NCBI GenBank assembly: GCA_020635455.1
Contig: JACJZT010000009.1
Span: 1-64,000 of the forward strand
Length of the DNA: 64,000 bases
DNA from: Flavobacteriales bacterium
GTDB taxonomy: Bacteria; Bacteroidota; Bacteroidia; NS11-12g; UBA9320
Direction of reading: 5' to 3'
Part shown: one piece after another, positions 17,129 to 25,188 of the stretch
Numbering within the stretch: position 1 is the stretch's first letter
Layout of the letters: every line of letters begins with the position of its first letter
Position numbers and translations under genes: made by a program
The notes under the pieces: generated by a model
Told to the model about the DNA's origin: nothing
What the model saw: the letters and a program-made list of their open reading frames with translations, nothing else
Databases searched by the model: none

Positions 17129-19699
17129 TTAGTTGTCAAACCAGAAATTTCTTCGGTTCAGTTTCAGGTCTTGCAGGGTTGAAGATTTAACCTTTATGGT
17201 GAAGGTATAGCTTCTGAGAAATCCGGTTGGTATCCATCCAAAACTAAACTCCCAGCAATGAAGATTCCTGTACATGTCGATCTTGGTTACTGCAAGTTCT
17301 TTGGAACTGAAATCATAGCCGGAAGCAAATCCGATCTTCCAGTTGTCGGTCAGGTTAAGGTCTCCGTTAAAAGTTACCGTTTGGTTAAGGGTTTTTTCTA
17401 CCAGAGGACTGAACTTGCTGTAATTTAAGTTGTAATTTATCTGCAACGACCATGGAATGTTGAAGTCTGCAAAATGCTGAGGATAATTATTGATCATTCT
17501 CAATTCCTCAGCTGTAGCATATTTTGAAGTTTTTTCTTTTCTGGCCTGTGGGTTTAGGTTGGTACCCAGGCTCATTCCGGCTGAAACCAAACGACCAAGA
17601 CTGAATTTCTCGGAAACTACCAGAGTATTGATTCTCCGGTCGGTATAACGGTAAGGGTCAAGTATCCAATTATAATTGATCGACAGTTTGTTGTTAAGCA
17701 AAGAAGAACGGCCATTAAAACTCAGGTTTGACCATTTAAAGCTATCTGCCAGAAAATTATGGGATGCTGACACGTTAAGCATTTCAATTAGCTTAATTTT
17801 TTTAGTCACCATTCCGGTGTCGGTTAATTTTCTGGTTTTCATCTCTAGGTTGTTATTGAGATTAAAGCCAAGAGAGGCCTGCTTGCCACCTGATGGATAA
17901 CCACTTCCGTTAATGCTGTATATATTATACCTGGTGATTTCTCCGCTAGTATCGGATTGAACCGTTCGGAACCCCTTTTTTGCAATTTCCATATCGGGCC
18001 TGAATCCCATATTGATACTTGGAGTAAGTACATGTCGTATCGCTTGTATCTTGCCTCTTTTAAATTGCGCAAGTCCAAACAACTGAGTGTTGAGTGTTAA
18101 ACTTCCCTGAACCGAATTGGCACGGTCAAAACTGTTTTTCCGTACGGATAGCAAGGTGTCGTTCACATCGTCCCAAAAGCGTTCTTCAGACTTGAAATAC
18201 CAGTATTCGTTATAAGATATTCCCGGATTTAACTGAAAATATTTAAAGAGCTTAAAAGAGGCTGATAAGGGTATGGTATGAATAATACTGTTCTGCAAGC
18301 TGTCAAGGATGTTTATTTTATCCGGATTATTTTCCAAACCCAGCGATGGACCCAGGTTTTTTTGCTTCATTACTACACTGTTCCTGAAATCACCGTTGTA
18401 TGAAATTCCAATGGTTTTAATGCCCTTACTGCGAATGGAAGAATTCCCGAATGGAGTGATCCTTGGAACCGAAAGGTTAAGTTCGGGAAAAGAAAGATCT
18501 ACTTCTTCGCGACCGAAATTCTGAATGACCCTTAGTCCTGAACTCATGTTTACATTCTTCCTTAAAAAAGAGGTACTGTAATTCATGTTGGATTGAACCG
18601 TGGAAAGGATAATGTCTTGCTGCTGTGTTGAATTGTTTTTATTATAGTTGTTAGACTGATATTGTATGTTAGCGGAAAAACTCTGACCAGGTCTGGCCTT
18701 CTGGTCCATTACATAATTCCACTTAAAGGTATAATCGTTTTGAACCGCAACTTCAGTTTCACTTCTGACAAATTTATTCTTCACAAAATCAAAACCTATA
18801 TTTCCTCTGAAACGATAACGTTTTACATAATTCGAATTGAGATGTATTCCAAAACCGCCTCTTAAATAGATATCTGAGGTTAAGGCAAGATCAAAATACT
18901 GACTTACCGGTAAGTAGTAACCAAGATTACGCAAAAAGAAACCCTGATCCTGCGATTCTCCGTAGGTTGGAAAGATCACACCCCTTGTTTGACCTTGTAA
19001 AATTGGAAAAAAACCGAAAGGGATCACCAGGGGTGTATTTATATCGGCGATCACAAGGTTTGCCGGCCCGGTAATGACCTGTTTTTTAGGCACAATTTTT
19101 AGTTTTTTTGTCAGTATGTAAAAATGTGGATGAACCGTATCGTTACACGTGGTGTATCGGGCATTTTTTACGTACGTTTGATTCAGTGGGTCTTTATAGG
19201 TTTTTTCGCCGTAGATAAAGCCGTCGTCCTGAACCGTTCGTGCATTGTAAACCAGGGCATTCTTCACTGAAAAATTATATTTCATGCTGTCGCTGGTAAA
19301 TTGATCTTTACCGTCTGAAAAATGGGGTTTGTGAACATAGTTTCCGGTGCTGTCGGGGTATGGAGTAGCTAGAATGTCTTTGGTTTCAAAATTTACCATA
19401 ATGAAACCGGCATCAAGGTTTATATCATTATAATGAACTTTTGCGTTACCATAGAGGTAAACCTTCTTACCGGGTATGTCCAGAACAACCGAATCGTCGG
19501 CGCTGTATTCAACCTGAGCATCCAGGCCGGAAGTTTTTTTTACTGAAACATTAATGGAATCTTTTTTGCCTGAGTTGTTTTGAGCAAATACGGAAAAGTG
19601 ACCTAATGTCAATACAATCCACAAGGCTCTCTTGACAAAAAGATACCAGGATAATTTAGGAGAACTTGAATTCGTGATAAATTTGTGTGGATTAGCCAA
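17129..19699 (-). CDS. lptD: LPS assembly outer membrane protein LptD (OstA family)
   Basis: A large outer-membrane protein of about 856 residues. A short N-terminal signal region (ending FSVFAQ) is followed by an OstA/LptA-like periplasmic domain with repeated phrases such as VYLYGNAKVHYNDINLDAG and FSDGKDQFTSDSMKYN. A long beta-barrel follows (many FGL.NNLE, SGYDFSSKE-type strands) ending in FWFDN, with an aromatic C-terminus. It inserts LPS into the outer leaflet together with LptE (56019-56516). The open frame extends to 19906 and would overlap the divergent amidase gene by 146 bp. I chose TTG 19699, just downstream of a TACTTTCG element, because it gives a lysine-containing signal peptide. 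The exact start is uncertain. Confidence 0.85.
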   Translation of the reverse strand: MANPHKFITNSSSPKLSWYLFVKRALWIVLTLGHFSVFAQNNSGKKDSINVSVKKTSGLDAQVEYSADDSVVLDIPGKKVYLYGNAKVHYNDINLDAGFIMVNFETKDILATPYPDSTGNYVHKPHFSDGKDQFTSDSMKYNFSVKNALVYNARTVQDDGFIYGEKTYKDPLNQTYVKNARYTTCNDTVHPHFYILTKKLKIVPKKQVITGPANLVIADINTPLVIPFGFFPILQGQTRGVIFPTYGESQDQGFFLRNLGYYLPVSQYFDLALTSDIYLRGGFGIHLNSNYVKRYRFRGNIGFDFVKNKFVRSETEVAVQNDYTFKWNYVMDQKARPGQSFSANIQYQSNNYNKNNSTQQQDIILSTVQSNMNYSTSFLRKNVNMSSGLRVIQNFGREEVDLSFPELNLSVPRITPFGNSSIRSKGIKTIGISYNGDFRNSVVMKQKNLGPSLGLENNPDKINILDSLQNSIIHTIPLSASFKLFKYFQLNPGISYNEYWYFKSEERFWDDVNDTLLSVRKNSFDRANSVQGSLTLNTQLFGLAQFKRGKIQAIRHVLTPSINMGFRPDMEIAKKGFRTVQSDTSGEITRYNIYSINGSGYPSGGKQASLGFNLNNNLEMKTRKLTDTGMVTKKIKLIEMLNVSASHNFLADSFKWSNLSFNGRSSLLNNKLSINYNWILDPYRYTDRRINTLVVSEKFSLGRLVSAGMSLGTNLNPQARKEKTSKYATAEELRMINNYPQHFADFNIPWSLQINYNLNYSKFSPLVEKTLNQTVTFNGDLNLTDNWKIGFASGYDFSSKELAVTKIDMYRNLHCWEFSFGWIPTGFLRSYTFTIKVKSSTLQDLKLNRRNFWFDN
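19678..19685 (+). promoter_or_regulatory. TAnnTTTG box of the amidase gene
   Basis: TAAATTTG on the plus strand, about 75 nt upstream of the ATG at 19761. It lies inside the 5' end of the divergent lptD reading frame. Confidence 0.4.
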
Positions 19700-19760
19700 T
19701 GCGAAAGTATTGCCAAATTTTAGATTAGCAAAACCGTATTGAAAGAATGTTGAACTGTAA

Positions 19761-20684
19761 ATGAAAGGAATGAATGTGAGGATAGAGCAAAAAGAAAGTT
19801 GGATACTGAAAAAGTCTGACTTTGAAAGGATTTTTACTCCGGGGACAGTGCTGTATTTTGCTTTACTGATTTCCCTGGCATTTTTCATACCGAAAGTCAT
19901 AAACAAATTTCATGCCTATAGCAGTAAACCGGACCCGGTATTGCAATCCGATGCTCAGTTTTTGTACAATCCTAAAAAAATACAGAAGATCGTGATCGAT
20001 GCAGGACACGGAGGTAAGGACCCCGGTTGTATTGGTGCAGGAAATATATTTGAAAAGAACATTGCCCTGGATATAGCGCTTAAGTTCGGCAAATTCATTG
20101 AAGACAGCATCCCGGGTGTGGAAGTTATTTACACAAGAAAGACGGATAAATTCGTAGAACTTTATCAAAGGGCTGCCATTGCAAACAAAAACAATGCTGA
20201 CGTATTCATTTCGGTACATTGCAATGCGAATCCAAGTAGTAAATTCAACGGATTTGAAACCTATATTATGGGAACTCACAAAACGGAAGCCAACCTTCAG
20301 GTGTCAAAACGCGAGAATGAATCGATCTTACTCGAAGACAATTACAATCACAATTCCGAATACGGTGGTTTTGACCCGAATTCGCCTGAATCGGACATCA
20401 TATTTTCTTTATACCAGAACGCCTTTATGGATCAAAGCGCGCGATTGGCTTCTAAATTTCACGAATCGGTAGAACAGCACAGCGAATTGCACATAAAGAA
20501 AGTTAAGCAGGCCGGTTTTTTAGTGTTGTGGAAAACAGCCATGCCTTCTGTGCTTGTTGAAACCGGATTTCTAACCAGCCCGATCGATCTGAATATTCTT
20601 AAAACGGAACAAGGCAGAAGAAATTTAGCATTAAGTATGATGATCGGTTTCAGAAATTACCAAAATTGGTATTCAAATCAGTAA
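19761..20684 (+). CDS. N-acetylmuramoyl-L-alanine amidase (Amidase_3)
   Basis: 307 residues with one N-terminal membrane helix (about 30-48) and an Amidase_3 catalytic domain. Zinc ligands and the catalytic glutamate are visible: histidine of VIDAGHGGKDPG, glutamate after NIFEKNIALD, histidine of FISVHCNANP, and glutamate of VLVETGFLTS. The enzyme cuts the bond between N-acetylmuramic acid and L-alanine in peptidoglycan, for cell separation or wall turnover. The insert between HKTEANL and LASKFHESV is long, as in AmiC-type enzymes whose insert forms a regulatory helix. The Mce-family gene follows 41 bp later on the same strand. Confidence 0.93.
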   Translation: MKGMNVRIEQKESWILKKSDFERIFTPGTVLYFALLISLAFFIPKVINKFHAYSSKPDPVLQSDAQFLYNPKKIQKIVIDAGHGGKDPGCIGAGNIFEKNIALDIALKFGKFIEDSIPGVEVIYTRKTDKFVELYQRAAIANKNNADVFISVHCNANPSSKFNGFETYIMGTHKTEANLQVSKRENESILLEDNYNHNSEYGGFDPNSPESDIIFSLYQNAFMDQSARLASKFHESVEQHSELHIKKVKQAGFLVLWKTAMPSVLVETGFLTSPIDLNILKTEQGRRNLALSMMIGFRNYQNWYSNQ

Positions 20685-20689
20685 ATTTG
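20682..20689 (+). promoter_or_regulatory. TAnnTTTG box of the mlaD-like gene
   Basis: TAAATTTG overlaps the amidase stop codon (its TAA at 20682-20684 is the start of the box). It is 36 nt upstream of the Mce-gene ATG at 20726, so that gene can be transcribed separately. Confidence 0.45.
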
Positions 20690-20725
20690 TACGCTCCTGT
20701 ATAGGATTTACGTTATTTAATCATC

Positions 20726-21682
20726 ATGAAAATCAGCAATGAAACCAAAGTAGGCGTTTTAGCGTCCATTTCCATAACCATCCTAATATTGGGATATAAC
20801 TTTATGAAAGGTGAGAATTTATTCACCTCGTACAACACCTATTATTCGTATTACGATGACGTTGAGGGTTTGTTTAAAAGCAATCCGGTAATGGTAAATG
20901 GTTACAAAGTTGGTCAGGTAAGTGACGTAAAAATGGATCCTGAAAGTTTGAAAATAATGGTGGAAATAAAAGTTCCGGACCATATAAAAGTTACAAAGGA
21001 TGCTGTAATAAAAATTGTGAACACCGACCTTATAGGTTCAAAGGGTACTCACCTGATCATGGGGACCTCGAGTGAATACGCCCGCTCAGGAGATACGTTA
21101 AAAGCCGACAAGGATCAGGGCATGGCCAAGGCAATTGGTAAGTTAATTATGCCATTGTCTGAAAAGATCAACATCCTGCTTACGGAGCTGAACGATCAAA
21201 TTAGTGGAAATCAGATCAAAACTACCCTTGAGAATTTAAATAAAACCCTGAATACTGCCGAAAAGGCAATAGCCTCTGTTGAAAATGTGATCACAACAAA
21301 GAATGGTAAACTGGATGCAGTTCTCGCCGACCTGAATTCTATGACCACGGATCTTAAGGCATCCACTCCAATGGTGAAAAATATTTTAGGTGATTTGAAT
21401 GAAACCAGCAATGAACTTAAGGAAGCGGATTTGAAGGGAACCATAGCTTCTCTCAAAAGCACCATTGAAGAAGTAAATGCAACTTTCAGTAACATTAATA
21501 AAGGGCAAGGTTCCATTGGCAAGCTTGCAACCGATGAAGCCTTATATAAAAAACTGGATTTGGCCATCGAAAACATGAACAAACTCATTGTTGACATTGA
21601 AAAATACCCTAGCAGATACACCGGTATCACTAATGGCCAGAGAAGAAAGGCCGATAAGAAAAAGAAGAAAGCCGGAGATTAA
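20726..21682 (+). CDS. MlaD/Mce family lipid transport protein
   Basis: 318 residues: an N-terminal membrane helix (about 10-26), a single Mce domain (about 35-120, with GLFKSNPVMVNGYKVGQV and the late DLIGSKGTHL segment), then a long helical region with many leucine and isoleucine heptads (about 135-300) and a basic KKKKKAGD tail. MlaD-type proteins form hexameric rings in the inner membrane that shuttle phospholipids between membranes. No MlaE permease or MlaF ATPase gene is adjacent in the window. Such genes often lie apart in this phylum. The gene follows the amidase gene on the same strand. Confidence 0.88.
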   Translation: MKISNETKVGVLASISITILILGYNFMKGENLFTSYNTYYSYYDDVEGLFKSNPVMVNGYKVGQVSDVKMDPESLKIMVEIKVPDHIKVTKDAVIKIVNTDLIGSKGTHLIMGTSSEYARSGDTLKADKDQGMAKAIGKLIMPLSEKINILLTELNDQISGNQIKTTLENLNKTLNTAEKAIASVENVITTKNGKLDAVLADLNSMTTDLKASTPMVKNILGDLNETSNELKEADLKGTIASLKSTIEEVNATFSNINKGQGSIGKLATDEALYKKLDLAIENMNKLIVDIEKYPSRYTGITNGQRRKADKKKKKAGD

Positions 21683-21688
21683 ATCTTC

Positions 21689-21724
21689 AAAGCGCAAGCA
21701 TTAGCGTAGCGGTGCTTGTGCTTT
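21689..21724. terminator. Bidirectional hairpin between convergent genes
   Basis: AAAGCGCAAGCA (21689-21700) pairs with TGCTTGTGCTTT (21713-21724) with one G-U wobble around a 12-nt loop. It lies between the stop of the Mce gene and the stop of the convergent gene at 21730. A/T bases at both ends allow it to work in both directions. Confidence 0.65.
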
Positions 21725-21729
21725 GGTGT

Positions 21730-23118
21730 TTACCATTCCACTTTTATTGCCGTAAAGGAGCATTTGGAAGGATCTTTTTTGCGAACAATGTTGCTAAAGC
21801 CTATGTAAACATTGTCGTGCCAGTGATAAAGGATCTGGAGACTAACCGTTTTTTTGTCGACCGAAGCATTTTTGGGCTCTGTGTTTTTGCCCTCAGCTTT
21901 GTATATTTTCAATTTGTCATCGATGTCTTCAAAAGTATAATAGGCTGCATTGTTTTTAAGATGTGATTGAACCTTTATCTCCCGTTTTAAATTCTTTTCC
22001 CATTTCGCCATTTTCATCGCATGTTCGTTGATAAGTTCACCATTGTATTCGGTTTCAAGTATTATGGTTTGCACAGGTGAATCGAAGCGGGGGTTGTACC
22101 GGTAAATGAAGGTATGGGAAAGAAAGATCTTATCTTCTGTAAGGATCGTACCGGGCACCATGCCTTCCACAGCAAGCTGGGTAGTCGCACTTTTCCGTGC
22201 CTTTTCGGCTGCATTTTTTATTCTGTTTTTTACGAAAGTGACAAAAAAACGATCGATATTTTTCATTTCCTTGAATGGGTAAGCCTTAAAATTTTCTGTT
22301 TTACCCTCATTTAACATCATTAAATACAAGCCTAAATTTTCTGATGAGGTCTTATAGGATCCTATGGCACCGGTTACCAGAAATTTTTCCTCGCCAAAAG
22401 GTAAGATCTGCATGCCTTTGTTAAATTTAAAAGGAAACTTGGAAAAATTGGTTTTTACTTCATTGAGATTCTGATCGATTACCATGAATTCACTTGTATT
22501 TTCCTCATCGTTTTCCCGATACACCAATATTTGGTTTTCTGCATATTGCGTTATGTGCGAAAAATCATAAGCATAATATTTTTCCATAAGTGCGATGGGT
22601 AAATATTTTTTTGAATCAGAGTTTAGCTCAAGTATTTGAGATGTAAACATTGCCAAGCCCGGTTGTTGACTGTGTTTCCAACTAGCGTAATTGGCTATAA
22701 GCAGGGATCTGTTACCAAAGGTAAAAGCCTGAAAGTCAGTTTGGTGCACGCTACCACAATTAGGAGCGTTATAAATATTGTATTCTTTTGATTCAATATC
22801 AACTTGAACAACCGTTTTTTCAATAAGGAAAACCAGTTTTTTACCAAGTGAATCATATGAACTGGCGAAAAACTCGGTTTTCGGAACCTTGATTTCAAGA
22901 GCATCCTCTTCCTTGAGTTCATTATTGATGAATTTGATGTTTAGCTTCTTGCTTGAAAGATTGACGATGGCAATGGATGAAGGGTTGAGCACCATGACTT
23001 TACCCAACTTGCTTTGTTCAAAATCTTTTGAATCGATCAGCTTGAACTGAGCTCCTGCAAAATAAGAGTTTGAAAGAATTAGAAGCAGGCCAAAGGCCTT
23101 TAAGATCGTTTTTTTCAT
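21730..23118 (-). CDS. Secreted protein of unknown family, last gene of the sigma/anti-sigma cluster
   Basis: 462 residues with a signal peptide (about 1-24, ending FAGAQ). I do not recognise the family. The body consists of regularly spaced beta-strand-rich segments with aspartate and asparagine turns (for example LPFGEEKFLVTGAIGSYK and YAYDFSHITQYAENQILVY), consistent with a beta-propeller. No T9SS sorting domain and no membrane helix is seen, so the protein is probably periplasmic or secreted by an unknown route. It is the last gene of a minus-strand series after the PKD surface protein, sigma factor and Dma-like gene (69-bp gap). It may be an output or a sensor partner of that system; this is an inference from position only. 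Confidence 0.7.
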   Translation of the reverse strand: MKKTILKAFGLLLILSNSYFAGAQFKLIDSKDFEQSKLGKVMVLNPSSIAIVNLSSKKLNIKFINNELKEEDALEIKVPKTEFFASSYDSLGKKLVFLIEKTVVQVDIESKEYNIYNAPNCGSVHQTDFQAFTFGNRSLLIANYASWKHSQQPGLAMFTSQILELNSDSKKYLPIALMEKYYAYDFSHITQYAENQILVYRENDEENTSEFMVIDQNLNEVKTNFSKFPFKFNKGMQILPFGEEKFLVTGAIGSYKTSSENLGLYLMMLNEGKTENFKAYPFKEMKNIDRFFVTFVKNRIKNAAEKARKSATTQLAVEGMVPGTILTEDKIFLSHTFIYRYNPRFDSPVQTIILETEYNGELINEHAMKMAKWEKNLKREIKVQSHLKNNAAYYTFEDIDDKLKIYKAEGKNTEPKNASVDKKTVSLQILYHWHDNVYIGFSNIVRKKDPSKCSFTAIKVEW

Positions 23119-23187
23119 AAAATAAATGACGCACGAATAAACGCCATTATTTTGTTTAATTCATCATACAGTTTTTATTGTTTTTTC

Positions 23188-24570
23188 TTACCTATTGTAA
23201 CGAAGATAAAATCCAAAATCATAGGAATTGAATTTCCGACCATAATCCTGCATGTTTGAGCCCAATTGTTTGCCATAATACGCCGAAAGACCGGCTTGTA
23301 AATTATGCCGTAACTGAACCCCGGTTAGCAACTGGAAAGATGCAGTTCCATTAATTCGTTTGAGGTTTTGTTCTATTGAGTTATCCAAACCGGAGGTGTT
23401 TAAAGATCCGTTAACCGACTGCAAATAACTTAGGTCTAAACCGGCTCTGACTCCAATCCTTAGTCTTTTGATTGGAAATTGATAGGACAGTTTAAGAGGT
23501 AAACGGATGTAATTAAATCTTACCGAAGGAGTCTGGTTGTTTACCCGTTTTTCTTCCGTAGTACTCGATAAAGTATCCTGATATTCAAGTATATGTGAGT
23601 AGTATCCCCCTGAATATGGAATTGAATCCCGGATCATTCTGTATTTCGAAATAGAAGTGTAAGTGGTTGAGAAGTATTTATAATCGGTCACCAAACCAAT
23701 CCGACTAAAGCCTAAGCCGGTTACGAAGGCAATCCCTCTTTTTTGTAGAATCAGATTGATGCCCATTGAAGATTGTTTTTTATTCGACTCCATGTCCATT
23801 CTGAATTTATTTTGATCCTTATCCGGTCCGGTTATATTTTGAGATACTTGGTAGCTGTGCAATTGCTCATATTCATAAAATACCGCAAATCGTTTGCGGT
23901 CTTTTCTAAATTTTTCTTCAACCGGTTCAGGTTTTTCGTTTTGCTGGCTTTTTGGAAAAACAAATTGTAAATGACTTTCCATATCCAAAGGAGTAAAGGA
24001 AAATACTTCATAAATAGTTTCCGTTTCCTCAATCGGTTCTATTTTCTTTGAGTTTTCCGGTTTTTGAAATTCTATTTGTTTTTCAGGTGCTCCTTTAAGT
24101 AAATTTTCAGTTTTATTGCTGAAGGTCCGTTTGTGAGATTCATGAACTTTTTTATTTTTTGCAATCCTTTTCGTATCTTCTTTTTTTATTTGAACCGCAG
24201 AAATTTTATCCTTATATTTTCTTACAGAATTTAAATCTTTCATGGATCCATCCGAAGCATTGAGGTCAGGATAATTTTCTTGTTTGAAAACCCCTGCCTC
24301 ATTATTATTATTACCTTCCTCAGATTGCGTCGGGTCCATCTTTGCCATAGGGTTTTGATCCTTGACCGATTTTTCAGACAAATAATAAATGGCAAGGGAA
24401 ATTGAAAAAATACTAATCAGAACGACAGAAGTAAATGCTATCGTTTTTCTGATCTTTTGCCAAATCATTCTTTTTTCGACCTTTTGCCATAATTCCGGAT
24501 CATAAGCAAAGTCATGAGTTGCTTTTTCCTTGAAATATTGATCTATTGGATGTTTACTTTGCTCTTTCAA
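23188..24570 (-). CDS. Dual membrane-spanning anti-sigma factor-like protein (Dma architecture)
   Basis: 460 residues with an unusual layout. A cytoplasmic N-terminus of about 40 residues (YDPELWQKVEKRMIW) is followed by one membrane helix (about 42-64, the TSVVLISIFSISLAIYYL region), a long lysine/glutamate/asparagine-rich linker (about 65-225), and a beta-strand-rich C-terminal domain ending in the aromatic FGFYLRYNR, as in outer-membrane barrels. The start lies 17 bp inside the upstream ECF sigma gene, the coupling typical of anti-sigma factors. This matches the dual membrane-spanning anti-sigma factors reported in Bacteroides, which span both membranes. No classical anti-sigma zinc motif is visible. 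The assignment rests on layout and context, not on alignment. Confidence 0.68.
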   Translation of the reverse strand: MKEQSKHPIDQYFKEKATHDFAYDPELWQKVEKRMIWQKIRKTIAFTSVVLISIFSISLAIYYLSEKSVKDQNPMAKMDPTQSEEGNNNNEAGVFKQENYPDLNASDGSMKDLNSVRKYKDKISAVQIKKEDTKRIAKNKKVHESHKRTFSNKTENLLKGAPEKQIEFQKPENSKKIEPIEETETIYEVFSFTPLDMESHLQFVFPKSQQNEKPEPVEEKFRKDRKRFAVFYEYEQLHSYQVSQNITGPDKDQNKFRMDMESNKKQSSMGINLILQKRGIAFVTGLGFSRIGLVTDYKYFSTTYTSISKYRMIRDSIPYSGGYYSHILEYQDTLSSTTEEKRVNNQTPSVRFNYIRLPLKLSYQFPIKRLRIGVRAGLDLSYLQSVNGSLNTSGLDNSIEQNLKRINGTASFQLLTGVQLRHNLQAGLSAYYGKQLGSNMQDYGRKFNSYDFGFYLRYNR

Positions 24571-25129
24571 AACTGCCTTTGTTTAAATTTGTCTTTTCCA
24601 TTTCAAGTAATTTCTGAAGTTTCTGCCTTGCCAAATGCAACTGCGATTTTGAAGTTCCTTCACTAATGCCAAGTAATTCACCTATTTCTCTGTGGTTGTA
24701 TCCATCAATGGCATAAAGATTAAATACACGATTGCACGAAACGGGTAAGGTTTGTATTAGTTTAATTAAATCTTTGTATTCTAAGGATATGGCTGGATAA
24801 AGAATGTTATTATTGGTTTCAAATCCATTCAGATCATTGCTGAACACAATTTTTTCTTTCAATCTTTTTAGTTTTCTATATTCATCTGCCAGGTGGTTGA
24901 TGGCTATGGTTTTTACCCAGGGAATGAATTGTTTGTTTTGATCTCTCTTCCTGAGGTTTTTGATAACCTTTAAAAATATTGCATTTAAAGCAGCTCCGGC
25001 TTCATCGTAATCATTATTGTAGCGAATGCAAATATTCATCAGATAGCTGAATAGTTGTTCATATAACTGGTTACAAGCCCTTCTTTTACCTTTCTGGCAT
25101 TCGGATAAAAGATCGTTCTCTATAACCAT
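24554..25129 (-). CDS. ECF-family RNA polymerase sigma factor (sigma-70 family)
   Basis: A sigma factor of 191 residues with only regions 2 and 4. Region 2 is about 20-90 (NQLYEQLFSYLMNICIRY, then FIPWVKTIAINHLADEYRK). Region 4 is about 120-185 with the helix-turn-helix GYNHREIGELLGISEGTSK. It directs RNA polymerase to an alternative promoter set. The downstream overlap of 17 bp with the Dma-like gene suggests that this protein is its anti-sigma partner. It lies 59 bp after the stop of the PKD surface-protein gene on the same strand. The target promoters are not identifiable here. Confidence 0.93.
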   Translation of the reverse strand: MVIENDLLSECQKGKRRACNQLYEQLFSYLMNICIRYNNDYDEAGAALNAIFLKVIKNLRKRDQNKQFIPWVKTIAINHLADEYRKLKRLKEKIVFSNDLNGFETNNNILYPAISLEYKDLIKLIQTLPVSCNRVFNLYAIDGYNHREIGELLGISEGTSKSQLHLARQKLQKLLEMEKTNLNKGSFERAK

Positions 25130-25188
25130 AATTCTTATTAAAACTAAGAAAACCGTAAATTCATGAAAATATACATCATTTCACCTTG

